64,000 bases of DNA. Source: Litorimonas sp964435725 (GTDB lineage: Bacteria; Pseudomonadota; Alphaproteobacteria; Caulobacterales; Maricaulaceae). The notes under the pieces were generated by a model. That model saw only the letters and a program-made list of their open reading frames with translations, was not told the DNA's origin and did no database searches. A program made the position numbers and the translations under genes. Shown here one piece after another: positions 51,339 to 60,520 of the stretch (the stretch's first letter is position 1; each line of letters starts with the position of its first letter). The stretch covers positions 30,127 to 94,126 of the forward strand of contig CAYTAJ010000001.1 in the NCBI GenBank assembly GCA_964435725.1. Direction: 5' to 3'.

Positions 51339-52115
51339 ATGCCAATTGCTCGTTTAGATCGCTCTATTTTTCAGCTCTCAGGAGAAGGATTAATCCCTTG
51401 GCTTGAGGGGATTATTACCAATAACCTTAAGAAGGACATGACGTTTACAGCGATACTTACACCACAAGGCAAAATAATTGCAGATTTCTTTGTGACGAAA
51501 GTCGGCGAAGATTTGCTGATTGATACGCCCAGAAAGTTTTCCGCAGAACTGTTTAAACGATTGCGAATGTATAAGCTCCGTGCGCCTATCGACATCAAAG
51601 ATGTTAGCGAAGACTATCATGTCTATGTTCTATGGGACGGCGAAGGTGACGAAGGCTTTGCCGATCCGCGTCATCCAACTTTAGGACGGCGTTTTATAAC
51701 GCAGGATGTTATCAAAGCGGATGCGGATTATAATGCCCATCGCTTATCCCTTGGCGTTGTTGAGAGTGAATGGGATTTTGAGACGGTGAGCACCTTCCCC
51801 GCCGACTCCAATATGGATCTGATGAGTGGTGTTGACTTCAAAAAAGGATGTTTTGTCGGCCAAGAAGTGGTGAGCCGCATGAAACGCATGACGACGGTGA
51901 AAAAGAGAATGCGAGGCGTTGTTCTAACCGACCAAGCGGAATCTGGCGATAAAATCATGGGCGGTGACCGTGTGCTGGGCGAGATTTTATATGTGCATGG
52001 AAAAATGGCGATGGCCTTAGTCAGACTAGACCGTTGGCAGGACTCTGAAGTTTCACCAACAGTGAATGGCAATGAAATCGACATAATGGATTCAGTTGAT
52101 GGTCAACAACACTGA
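51339..52115 (+). CDS. ygfZ: Folate-binding YgfZ/GcvT-like protein (Fe-S cluster maturation)
   Basis: YgfZ relatives bind tetrahydrofolate and help repair or mature some iron-sulfur enzymes. The 258-residue product has the family signature KGCFVGQE at 169-176 (Cys171) and begins MPIARLDRSIFQLSG. The ATG at 51339 is chosen over a frame open to 51258, because it follows the family N-terminus. It overlaps the next gene's start by 17 bases. Confidence 0.88.
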   Translation: MPIARLDRSIFQLSGEGLIPWLEGIITNNLKKDMTFTAILTPQGKIIADFFVTKVGEDLLIDTPRKFSAELFKRLRMYKLRAPIDIKDVSEDYHVYVLWDGEGDEGFADPRHPTLGRRFITQDVIKADADYNAHRLSLGVVESEWDFETVSTFPADSNMDLMSGVDFKKGCFVGQEVVSRMKRMTTVKKRMRGVVLTDQAESGDKIMGGDRVLGEILYVHGKMAMALVRLDRWQDSEVSPTVNGNEIDIMDSVDGQQH

Positions 52116-52572
52116 TTTTATTATCAAACGCAACGACGTTAGTGCCTTGCCTCGCTTTGCGGCTCTCAATGCAGAGTGGATTGAAGACCTGCATTTCCTC
52201 GAAGAGTCGGACAAGCTTATGATCGCGAAACCGGAAATATATATTCAAAATGGCAATAGTGTCTTCTCTGCTCACATTGACGACATTGTTGTCGGTGCGG
52301 TGGCTCTAAAGAAACATAATAATGGAGAGTATGAGCTTACCAAAATGGCTGTTGATTCAAATTTTCGTAGTCGTGGTATTGGGCAGGTTTTGATGTCAGC
52401 TGTTGAAAGCTTCGCCAAAGACGAGCTTAAATTACCGCGCCTCTTCTTACTGTCTAATACAAAAAACGAAGCGGCGCTGCGTCTCTATAAACGCAATGGA
52501 TGGGTCATAAATCACGAAGGACCTCACCCAATTTATGACCGATGTAATATCGGGATGGAGAAAGTCTTTTGA
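52099..52572 (+). CDS. GNAT family N-acetyltransferase
   Basis: A 157-residue GNAT protein: acetyl-CoA-binding motif in VDSNFRSRGIGQVLMSAV (R-x-x-G-x-G), LTKMAV strand, and NTKNEAALRLYKRNGW as motif B. The substrate is unknown. The start ATG at 52099 (a TTG three bases upstream is less likely) overlaps the ygfZ end by 17 bases. The stop shares bases with the next TTG start. Confidence 0.8.
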   Translation: MVNNTDFIIKRNDVSALPRFAALNAEWIEDLHFLEESDKLMIAKPEIYIQNGNSVFSAHIDDIVVGAVALKKHNNGEYELTKMAVDSNFRSRGIGQVLMSAVESFAKDELKLPRLFLLSNTKNEAALRLYKRNGWVINHEGPHPIYDRCNIGMEKVF

Positions 52573-52946
52573 GCAGGATTTCTTTAGATAATCGTGTTTT
52601 TGTTCCCGTGGAAAACTCTGAAAATGGAGTTGTATCCGGTAAAACACGATTTCATTTCTGGCAACAAGGCATTGTATTCTATGCCGACTATTTTGGCGGG
52701 GATGTGCGCGAAGGCCACATTATCGGCCAGTTCAATGAAAAGGGCAAAGGCGAAATGCTCTATCATTGTTTGACAACAGACCATGAGTTGAAAGCCGGAA
52801 AAGCTATTGCAAAGTTTGAAGAGAATGAAGCGGGACGGATTTTCATGTCGCTCGATTGGGAATGGATAGACGGCGATAATTCAAAAGGGCAATCACGTTA
52901 CGAAGAACTCACCGAACAGGAGATGATGCGATGGCCAACGGCATAA
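52569..52946 (+). CDS. Small soluble protein, family often mislabelled N-acetylglutamate synthase
   Basis: A 125-residue protein with alternating strands and no GNAT fold: ENGVVSGKTRFHFWQQGIVFYADY (split), GGDVREGHIIGQFNEKG, MLYHCL, EWIDGDNSKGQSRYEEL. This resembles a lipocalin-like small family that database entries sometimes call N-acetylglutamate synthase because it can be fused to or next to a GNAT gene, as here. I do not assign that activity. Start is a TTG at 52569 overlapping the GNAT stop (TTGA). It overlaps tag by 16 bases. Confidence 0.65.
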   Translation: MSRISLDNRVFVPVENSENGVVSGKTRFHFWQQGIVFYADYFGGDVREGHIIGQFNEKGKGEMLYHCLTTDHELKAGKAIAKFEENEAGRIFMSLDWEWIDGDNSKGQSRYEELTEQEMMRWPTA

Positions 52947-53557
52947 ACCCTGACTACCCTAAGCATAATCCTGACCTGCCACGCTGCGGATGGGTTCCTC
53001 CCAATGACGCGCAATATTGCGCTTACCATGATGAAGAATGGGGGCGTCCCATCTATGACTCCAAAGCCTTATTTTCCAAACTCATTCAAGATGGACAACA
53101 AGCGGGCCTTGCTTGGATTACGATTTTGCGTAAACGCGATAATCTCTTGAAAGCCTATGACGGTTTTGATCCGGATATTATCGCACATTACACAGAGGCT
53201 GATCGGCTTCGTCTTTTATCCGATGCAGGTATTATACGGTCTAAGCTCAAGATAAATGCGGCTATTGTCAACGCGCAAATTTATCTAAAACTGCGGGATG
53301 AAGAAGGCATTGATTTCTCTAACTACCTTTGGGACTTTGTGGGCGGCAAGCCTATACAAAATGCGTGGAAAGATTTTAAAGACGCACCCGTCGATAGTCC
53401 CGAGTCAAAGGCAATGTCAAAAGACCTTAAGAAACGCGGTTTCAAATTTGTTGGCCCCGTTATCATCTATGCCTTCATGCAGGCCGTTGGCATGGTCAAT
53501 GATCACAGTACTGATTGTCATGCATACGCCGCTTGTCGCGATACAAGGAACGTTTAA
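52931..53557 (+). CDS. tag: DNA-3-methyladenine glycosylase I Tag
   Basis: Tag removes 3-methyladenine from DNA. The 208-residue enzyme has the zinc-site start RCGWVPPNDAQYCAYHDEEWGRP (split), the DNA-handling GLAWITILRKRDN and, at the C-terminus, VGMVNDHSTDCHAY with His and Cys. It starts inside the preceding gene by 16 bases, and is followed with no spacing by a small lipoprotein gene. Confidence 0.94.
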   Translation: MANGINPDYPKHNPDLPRCGWVPPNDAQYCAYHDEEWGRPIYDSKALFSKLIQDGQQAGLAWITILRKRDNLLKAYDGFDPDIIAHYTEADRLRLLSDAGIIRSKLKINAAIVNAQIYLKLRDEEGIDFSNYLWDFVGGKPIQNAWKDFKDAPVDSPESKAMSKDLKKRGFKFVGPVIIYAFMQAVGMVNDHSTDCHAYAACRDTRNV

Positions 53558-53737
53558 GTGAAAAACAGACTTGTCATCATTGGCTTTGCGGTCTCATTAT
53601 CCGCTTGTGTCACACCCCTTGAACCTGTGAGGACAGACCCTGATCAATATGAGACAAAAGGCCGTGCCGACCGCTATGCAGAGTGCCTAAGGAGAAAGGA
53701 TAAAAAGCCCGAAGACCCGCCTTGCCTGCTGGAATAG
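53558..53737 (+). CDS. Small lipoprotein (59 aa), GTG start
   Basis: A short gene that begins with GTG immediately after the tag stop. The translation starts VKNRLVIIGFAVSLSACV: basic start, hydrophobic helix and the lipobox LSAC with Cys17, followed by a charged mature part with two more cysteines and ending CLLE. The layout is a genuine exported lipoprotein. No family recognised. It ends 2 bases before the convergent xylanase stop. Confidence 0.65.
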   Translation: MKNRLVIIGFAVSLSACVTPLEPVRTDPDQYETKGRADRYAECLRRKDKKPEDPPCLLE

Positions 53738-53739
53738 AC

Positions 53740-54945
53740 TTATATCTCGAAGCTTGGATTTGTTATTGCGTAAAAAGCAGGTTTGGGTTCGCCTTCCCGA
53801 TCAAAAAATAACGGGTAATTAAAACGCGTAATTGGCGTTCGATTAAGCCAGCTGTCACTATCAATAACACCCCATGTCGTGACAGAGGTTACGGAAGATC
53901 TCATTTCCAGCCCATCGAAAAGCTCACGCATTTTAAGGGCTTGCTCTAACAAGAGAGCATCGGGTGGGACAGGGCCAATATCCGCCTCGCAATTTATCTG
54001 ACTTTCCCAACACGTTCCGGGGTCTTGATAAGCATTGAGATCAAGTTCCGTTATGTGCTGTGTCAGTCCCATAAATTGATTATCGACTGCATCAATAGCG
54101 CCTAAAACTTCAGATATCGATGTTTCAGGCCTAAGGTGCGCTTGATGACCCACTCCATCAATAGGGATATTTTTAGTGCGAAGACGTTCTAAAATCTCAA
54201 GCAGCCAAACCTGCTTAATTGGGTTGTCAGTTTCATAATCATTTAAGAAAAGGATAGCATCAGGATCCGCTGCGCGCGCTGCCAAAAAGGCCCATTCTAC
54301 ATAATCCGCATTACCGACGGCCTCATACCAATTTGACCGCCTATCTGGGCCAATACCCTCAGAACCTCTAAATATATCCGTTGAGACAACCTCATTCACC
54401 ACATCCCAAATTTTGACACGATCTTTAAAGTGACCAATCACGGTCGAGATATAAGTTTCCAACCGTGTTTTAATCTCATCCCGCGTACCTTGTAAAAAAT
54501 AATCCGGTGTTGTCACATGCCAAAGCAAAGTATGACCCCGCACTTCCATATTATTTTCTAGCGCCCAATCCACTAATCGATCGGCCACTGTAAAATCAAA
54601 CACCCCTTCTCGGGGCGATATAATATCCGGCTTTAATTCAAATTCCGGTGTGAGACTGTTAAACTGATTTTGTGCAATAATCGCGGAGGTATCTGGGGGT
54701 GTGAGAGCCCCACTTTGTAAAGCAACACCCACCTTGAAATTTGACCGGTAGGTATCTCGTAATAATCCCTGAACCGGTGGTGGAGGCGGCGGTGAAGTTA
54801 CTGGTGGTGGGGGAGGAGGCGGTGACGGCGGTCTTACACTTACGCGCGGTGTAGGCGTAGAACGACCGCCACCACCACAAGCCCCAAGTGCCAAAGCACT
54901 GGCGCCTGCCAATAATTTTAAGCGCTCTCTCGCCGAAATTTTCAC
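53740..54945 (-). CDS. GH10 endo-1,4-beta-xylanase lipoprotein
   Basis: An exported glycoside hydrolase of 401 residues. The leader ends in LGAC (Cys23), then a Gly/Ser start and a long proline-rich linker (about 30-58) that should hold the enzyme off the membrane. The GH10 barrel has RGHTLLWH, the acid/base Glu185 in WDVVNEVV and the nucleophile Glu300 in HITELDL, all in place. It should cut beta-1,4-xylan outside the cell. No other carbohydrate genes surround it. Confidence 0.93.
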   Translation of the reverse strand: MKISARERLKLLAGASALALGACGGGGRSTPTPRVSVRPPSPPPPPPPVTSPPPPPPVQGLLRDTYRSNFKVGVALQSGALTPPDTSAIIAQNQFNSLTPEFELKPDIISPREGVFDFTVADRLVDWALENNMEVRGHTLLWHVTTPDYFLQGTRDEIKTRLETYISTVIGHFKDRVKIWDVVNEVVSTDIFRGSEGIGPDRRSNWYEAVGNADYVEWAFLAARAADPDAILFLNDYETDNPIKQVWLLEILERLRTKNIPIDGVGHQAHLRPETSISEVLGAIDAVDNQFMGLTQHITELDLNAYQDPGTCWESQINCEADIGPVPPDALLLEQALKMRELFDGLEMRSSVTSVTTWGVIDSDSWLNRTPITRFNYPLFFDREGEPKPAFYAITNPSFEI

Positions 54946-55005
54946 ATCATGACCCGCAGATTGAATTCAATCTGCATGATGTGCAAATATCACGCCAAAA
55001 TAAGA

Positions 55006-55824
55006 CTATAAGCCAAAGTTTTTTGTCATCATTGAAATCCAGTCTTCATCGGATAAAGACTGCCGGGTCTGCCACATCATTTTAGCATCCTCGCCAGCCA
55101 AATATCGAAGCTTATCAGTCCCATCAGTAATGGCTTCATAGACGACTTCAGAAACAACACGCGGCTCTGACCAATTATCTGAGCGTCCCGTTGCAGCAGC
55201 GATGAAAGCCCCGACCTGACGTTCATATTCTTTATCCAAACTGGCATCGGCTCGGGTCAAAGATCGGCCGGCAAAGTCAGTTTTTACGCCGCCGGGAGCA
55301 ATAAGCTTTAGCTTGATACCAAAAGGTCTCAATTCATAAGAGAGAGCTTCTGTGAGACCTTCTAAGCCCCATTTCATACCGTGATAGAGACTGTTATGTG
55401 GCATGGTGATACGGCCTCCGATGGAGGTAATATTGATAATCATCCCCGATTTTTGCGCCCGAAAATGCGGTAGAATAGCCCGCATTACAGAGATAGGGCC
55501 TCGGAAATTTACGCCGATTTGCTGATCAATTTGTGCTTCACTGGCGCCCTCCATGGGGCCTAAATTTCCAATGCCAGCGTTATTAACAATGACGTCTACA
55601 CCATCGAAATCCAAGATTGCGTCATCAATCGCTTTCTCAATGGAGCTATTATCAGTCACGTCTAAGCGATAAGTTTTCACATGCCCCAATGATAGAAGGT
55701 CTGCGCCATCTCTCTCAGGATTGCGCATCGTTGCGGCGATCTTCCAACCTTTGCCTGCAAAGAATTTGACCATGTCTCGTCCCATGCCCGACGACGCGCC
55801 TGTAATGAGTATTGTTTGCGGCAT
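55006..55824 (-). CDS. Short-chain dehydrogenase/reductase
   Basis: A 272-residue classical SDR: TGASSGMGRDM at 7-17, VNNAGIGNLGP near 85, catalytic ITSIGG serine, and Y-x-x-x-K in NSLYHGMKWGLEG. The substrate is unknown. It is divergent from the KAS III gene, with 92 bases between their starts, so both may be co-regulated. Confidence 0.88.
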   Translation of the reverse strand: MPQTILITGASSGMGRDMVKFFAGKGWKIAATMRNPERDGADLLSLGHVKTYRLDVTDNSSIEKAIDDAILDFDGVDVIVNNAGIGNLGPMEGASEAQIDQQIGVNFRGPISVMRAILPHFRAQKSGMIINITSIGGRITMPHNSLYHGMKWGLEGLTEALSYELRPFGIKLKLIAPGGVKTDFAGRSLTRADASLDKEYERQVGAFIAAATGRSDNWSEPRVVSEVVYEAITDGTDKLRYLAGEDAKMMWQTRQSLSDEDWISMMTKNFGL

Positions 55825-55916
55825 GCGAATGTACTCCTTTTACTCTTGAATTCTATGACCGTAACGTTGCATAGCTATGAGAACGAAAACAGTGAAAAAT
55901 CGCTAAAGGAATAGGC

Positions 55917-57062
55917 ATGAAAGCCGTCATCAGTGCGACCGGTCTCTGGACCCCAAAAGACTCCATCTCCAATGAAGAACTTGTGGAAAGTTTCAATGCC
56001 TATGTTGATAAATGGAACAGCGAATACGCAGACGAAATAGAAGCTGGCGAGAAAGACGCCCTCACTTATTCAGATGCTGCCTTCATTGAGAAGGCCTCAG
56101 GCGTAAAATCGCGTTTTGTGATTTCAAAAGAGCCAATTTTAGATCCGAATATCATGGCGCCGCGCATACCGGCACGCTCTAATGAAGAGCCCTCTATACT
56201 AGCCGAAATTGCGGCAAATGCAGCACGGGAAGCCCTCAAGTCGGTTGGTCGCAAACCGGAAGAGGTCGGCGCTGTTATCGTCGCTTGCTCCAATCTTCAA
56301 CGCGGTTATCCGGCAGTCGCGGTTGAGGTGCAATCCATCCTCGGTACATCAGGATTTGCCTTTGATATGAATGTCGCTTGTTCGTCTGCAACTTTTGGGT
56401 TGGAAACGGCGCGCGGGCTAATTGTTGGCGGCCAAGCTAAATCTGTCTTGGTTGTTAATCCGGAAATTTGCACCGCCCATTTGAACTTCAAAGACCGAGA
56501 TGCACATTTCATCTTTGGGGATGTGGCCACAGCGCTCTTGGTCGAGTCGGATGACATTGCGCCAGCCGAGCATTGGGAAATCATTGGATCAAAACTCGTT
56601 ACCGAGTTCTCAAACAATATTCGTAACAATTTTGGGTTCCTCAATCACTGTGCACCAGAAGATGACGGACTGCATGGGGAACGTGGACGCAAAGGCCTGA
56701 CAGACAAACTCTTCGTTCAAAATGGACGCAGCGTCTTTAAAGAAGTCGTCCCCATGGTCGCAAAAATGATTACTGAGGAATGCAAAGTGAATGGCATCGA
56801 CCCACATGAGCTTAAGCGCATGTGGCTCCATCAAGCCAACCTCAATATGAACGTCCTCATCGCCAAGAAAGTCCTCGGCAAAGATGTCGAAATCGAACAA
56901 GCCCCCGTTGTGTTAGATCAATATGCCAACACGTCCTCAGCAGGCTCTATCATCGCTTTTCATAAACACAGCGGCGATTTCAAAGCAGGAGAAAAAGGCC
57001 TGATTTGCAGCTTTGGCGCAGGTTATAGTGCCGGCGCGATTTTCGTGCAGAAGGTGGATTAA
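55917..57062 (+). CDS. Beta-ketoacyl-ACP synthase III-like enzyme, long form
   Basis: A 381-residue thiolase-fold enzyme with the KAS III triad Cys155 (MNVACSSATFG), His305 (WLHQANLNMN) and Asn338 (YANTSSAGS). It is about 60 residues longer than the housekeeping FabH. A similar long form exists in Pseudomonas (PA3286 type), where it feeds medium-chain acyl-CoA from beta-oxidation into fatty-acid synthesis. That comparison is from memory of the family, so the substrate here is a guess. Divergent SDR and downstream NTF2-like gene. Confidence 0.85.
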   Translation: MKAVISATGLWTPKDSISNEELVESFNAYVDKWNSEYADEIEAGEKDALTYSDAAFIEKASGVKSRFVISKEPILDPNIMAPRIPARSNEEPSILAEIAANAAREALKSVGRKPEEVGAVIVACSNLQRGYPAVAVEVQSILGTSGFAFDMNVACSSATFGLETARGLIVGGQAKSVLVVNPEICTAHLNFKDRDAHFIFGDVATALLVESDDIAPAEHWEIIGSKLVTEFSNNIRNNFGFLNHCAPEDDGLHGERGRKGLTDKLFVQNGRSVFKEVVPMVAKMITEECKVNGIDPHELKRMWLHQANLNMNVLIAKKVLGKDVEIEQAPVVLDQYANTSSAGSIIAFHKHSGDFKAGEKGLICSFGAGYSAGAIFVQKVD

Positions 57063-57125
57063 AAATAGTCATAAGACGCGCGTATTTTTCTGCTATAATG
57101 CCTCTAGGCAACTAAGGAGGACATT

Positions 57126-57515
57126 ATGCCTAATCCCGCAGAGCTCATGCAAATTGGTCAACAACTGATTGACCTCAATAATCAAGATAAAGGCCGCGAA
57201 GCTGTTGCACAACTTTACGCGCAAGATTGCGTCTCTGCCGAAGCCATGGCCATGGACGGCCAAGAGTCGAATGAAATTCAAGGTGTTGAGGCGATTTATG
57301 CCAAACACGACTTTTGGGAAAGTGCCAATGAAGTTCACTCGACTTCTGCCGAAGGGCCTTTCGCGCATGGCGATGATCGCTTTTGCGTGATTTATGAGAT
57401 GGATATAACCAATAAAGCCTCTGGTGACCGAATTCAGATGAAAGAAGTCGCGACCTATTACGTCAATGAAGACAATAAAATTTACCGAGAAGAATTTGCT
57501 TATGCTCTCGAATAG
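57126..57515 (+). CDS. NTF2/SnoaL-like protein
   Basis: A 129-residue soluble protein with the cone-shaped NTF2-like pattern: helices LMQIGQQLIDLNNQDKGREAVAQLY (split), then strands EVHSTSAEGPFAHGDDRFCVIYEM and MKEVATYYVNEDNKIYREEFAYAL (split). It has no obvious catalytic set. A strong AAGGAGG precedes the ATG. It lies 63 bases after the KAS III gene and may be read with it. Confidence 0.75.
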   Translation: MPNPAELMQIGQQLIDLNNQDKGREAVAQLYAQDCVSAEAMAMDGQESNEIQGVEAIYAKHDFWESANEVHSTSAEGPFAHGDDRFCVIYEMDITNKASGDRIQMKEVATYYVNEDNKIYREEFAYALE

Positions 57516-57649
57516 AAACGCCAGATGAACCCCAGCTAAACGAGCGGTAATATTCCTGTCCATTCGCTATTTTATGGGCGGAATTCAATAGCCTCACTGC
57601 AAGAGAGCCCCTATATAAAGGCCAGTACAGTTGCAGGAGGCGCCGCTAA

Positions 57650-58977
57650 ATGGGCAAAGAACTCGTAAATTGGGAAAATGGTCGGTGGATTGGCCAGACT
57701 TTAGAAGTCGCCAATGGGGTCTGCGCGGTACCCGGCAATGATATTGATGGTCCTCCAGAAGGACTCATTTATGATGATGAAGTCAAGGCCGCTACAGATC
57801 ATCTTTATGAAGAGGTCTCTGACTTTATCCCGAAATTTGAGTGGCCTGCTTATGCTCCCCTCGTACACGCCATTAATAAACTCAAAAAAGAAAAAAACGC
57901 CGTTATCCTCGCGCATAATTATATGACGCCGGATATTTTTGGTCTCGTTGGTGACTATACAGGCGACAGTCTGGGCCTCGCGATTGAAGCGACAAAAACA
58001 GACGCGGACATGATTATCCAAGGTGGCGTGCATTTTATGGCGGAAACGTCAAAAATCCTTTGCCCGGATAAACGCGTGTTTATTCCGTCTATGCGCGCGG
58101 GTTGTTCCCTCGCCTCCTCGATTACCGGAGAAGATATTAAGCTGATTAAAGAACGCTATCCCGGTATCCCTGTGGTCACTTATGTGAATACCTCTGCTGA
58201 CGTTAAAGCCGAGTCAGACATCTGTTGCACATCATCCAATGCCGTGGCGATTGTCGAGCACATCACAAAAGAATGGGGCACCAATAAAGTCATTATGTTG
58301 CCCGATGAATTCTTGGCCAAAAATGTCGCCAAGCAAACAGACGTCGAAGTTATAGCGTGGCATGGGCGTTGCGAAGTCCATGCGCGGTTCTCCGCCCAAG
58401 ACGTTCGCGATATGCGTGCCGCCCATCCCGATGTCGTTGTGCTGGCCCATCCTGAATGCCCGCCGGAGGTAGTCGCAGAGTCTGACTTTACAGGTTCAAC
58501 TAAAGCCATGTCGGACTATGTTTCCAATAAAAAACCAAAAAACGTTATCCTTCTAACGGAATGTTCGATGTCGGATAATGTGGCNNNNNNNNNNNNNNNN
58601 NNNNNNNNNNNNNNNNNNNNNNNNNNNNNNNNNNNNNNNNNNNNNNNNNNNNNNNNNNNNNNNNNNNNNNNNNNNNNNNNNNNNAAAAACCAAAAAACGT
58701 TATCCTTCTAACGGAATGTTCGATGTCGGATAATGTGGCGATGGAAAACCCGGATACAGATTTCGTCCGTCCTTGTAACCTCTGCCCGCACATGAAACGG
58801 ATTACGCTCGAAAACCTCTATGAATGCCTCCGTGATGAAACCAATGAAGTCCTCGTACCAGAAGCCATGCGTATCCGCGCGCACAAGGCTGTCATGGATA
58901 TGATCAATGTGAAATTCGACCCGGTGAAAGGTCATTTTGATCCAAGCCTTCCCGAGGAAGACGTTAGAGTTATCTAA
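57650..58977 (+). CDS. nadA: Quinolinate synthase NadA, split by an artificial gap
   Basis: NadA condenses iminoaspartate with dihydroxyacetone phosphate to quinolinate for NAD. Removing the 55-base copy with the N joins the halves in frame into a 390-residue protein. It carries ILAHNYMTPDIFGLVGDYTGDS (split), the first iron-sulfur cysteine in MRAGCSLASS, the second in HPECPPEV and the third region RPCNLCPHM. A clear AGGAGG lies 9 bases before the ATG. nadB follows directly. Confidence 0.93.
58585..58684. other. Assembly gap (100 N) flanked by identical 55-base copies
   Basis: Bases 58530-58584 and 58685-58739 are identical. Removing one copy and the N restores the nadA frame (935 + 238 = 1173 bases), so this is a contig overlap. 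Confidence 0.95.
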
Positions 58978-60504
58978 TTGACCATCGGCTCTCTTGATAC
59001 GAAACGCCTCCCCGCTGGCGCGGTTCTCGTTGTTGGCGCAGGCCTGGCGGGACTTTATATGGCGTTGAAACTCGCGCCGCGTCCGGTTTTTGTATTAACA
59101 TCACGGCGCTCTGAGGTTGGAGCGGCTTCGGCTTGGGCACAAGGGGGAATTGCGGCGGCGCTCTCTCCTGATGACAGTGCAGAAAGCCATGCAAAGGATA
59201 CGATTGCAGCAGGTGACGGCTTGGTCGATCCGGCCATAGCGAAAATTTTGTCGGAGGAAGGGCCAGCCCGCGTGCATGACCTCGCGGATATGGGCGTACC
59301 CTTTGACCGTGACAGCCAAGGACGGCTCTACCTCTCGCTTGAGGCGGCCCATTCCATGCCCCGTGTCGCGCGGGTGAAAGGCGACACGGCCGGACGCGAA
59401 ATTATCAATATTATGGTGGAGCAATCAAAAGCCGCTGAGCATATTACCGGCCTTATTGGTTGGCGCGCTGAAAGCCTGTTGACTGATGCCAATGGCGGTG
59501 TCGCAGGTGCCCTCGCCCGTCGAGATGATGGTGCGCTTTTGGGCATTGAAGCCGATATTACAGTCATGGCGACAGGCGGTGTTGGTGGGTTATTTGCCGT
59601 TACAACAAACCCGAAAACTGCGCGTGGTGACGCCCTTGGCATGGCCGCTGTTGTTGGAGCTAAAATGCGGGATATGGAGTTTGTTCAATTCCATCCAACC
59701 GCCATTGATATTGGCCGCGATCCCGCACCACTCGCGACCGAAGCTCTACGTGGCGAAGGCGCAGTCCTCACCAATGCCAATGGTCAACGATTTATGCCGA
59801 ACTATCACGAACAAGGCGAGTTAGCGCCCCGTGACGATGTCGCCCGTGCCATCTTTGCCGAAATTAAAGCCGGTCGTCAGCCCTATTTGGATTGTCGCGA
59901 AGCCATCGGATCACATTTTGACGAAGAATTCCCAACCGTCTTTCAAAGTTGCATGAGCGCGGGCATCGATCCACGCAAAGACCTCATCCCGGTCTCACCC
60001 GCTGTGCACTATCATATGGGCGGCTTGGCCACGGATAGCGTAGGGCAAACGAGCCTTGATGGCTTATTTGCTGTCGGTGAGTGCAGCGCAACAGGCGTGC
60101 ATGGTGCCAATCGTCTGGCCAGTAACTCTCTGCTCGAAGCCGTCGTTTTTGGCGGGCGGGCGGCAGAGCATATTAATGCCATGGATATAGCCCCGAAAAA
60201 GGCGACGACCATTCGCAGTCAACCTTGGCTGTCTATGACAAAAGACATTAGCTTGGGCTTAAGACAAGCAATGACCCTTAAATGCGGCGTGCGTCGCAAT
60301 GCCAAGGACCTGAATGAGCTTATAAATTATATTGATGATTTGATCGAGATTGTTGGCCGTGCCAACCCGTTAATCACGTCCCGCATCATTGCCTCTGCCG
60401 CGCTCACGCGGGAAGAAAGTCGCGGCGGACATTTCCGCGACGACTTTCCTAAGATGAGCAAGAGAGCCAGCTCATCTTATCTCACTTATGATATGTTAAA
60501 TTGA
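58978..60504 (+). CDS. nadB: L-aspartate oxidase NadB
   Basis: NadB makes iminoaspartate from aspartate with FAD. The 508-residue flavoenzyme has the dinucleotide-binding GAGLAGLYMALKL near residues 20-32, EFVQFHPTAID, the substrate-site VHYHMGGLATD and GANRLASNSLLEAVVFG. The start is a TTG directly after the nadA stop, so translation is coupled. nadC, which completes the pathway, is not here. Confidence 0.94.
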   Translation: MTIGSLDTKRLPAGAVLVVGAGLAGLYMALKLAPRPVFVLTSRRSEVGAASAWAQGGIAAALSPDDSAESHAKDTIAAGDGLVDPAIAKILSEEGPARVHDLADMGVPFDRDSQGRLYLSLEAAHSMPRVARVKGDTAGREIINIMVEQSKAAEHITGLIGWRAESLLTDANGGVAGALARRDDGALLGIEADITVMATGGVGGLFAVTTNPKTARGDALGMAAVVGAKMRDMEFVQFHPTAIDIGRDPAPLATEALRGEGAVLTNANGQRFMPNYHEQGELAPRDDVARAIFAEIKAGRQPYLDCREAIGSHFDEEFPTVFQSCMSAGIDPRKDLIPVSPAVHYHMGGLATDSVGQTSLDGLFAVGECSATGVHGANRLASNSLLEAVVFGGRAAEHINAMDIAPKKATTIRSQPWLSMTKDISLGLRQAMTLKCGVRRNAKDLNELINYIDDLIEIVGRANPLITSRIIASAALTREESRGGHFRDDFPKMSKRASSSYLTYDMLN

Positions 60505-60520
60505 TGGCTGGCTTTTGCCC

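Noticed and set aside
52569..52946. N-acetylglutamate synthase activity for the small protein
   Set aside because: No GNAT fold or acetyl-CoA motif is visible; the database name is likely carried over from a neighbour.
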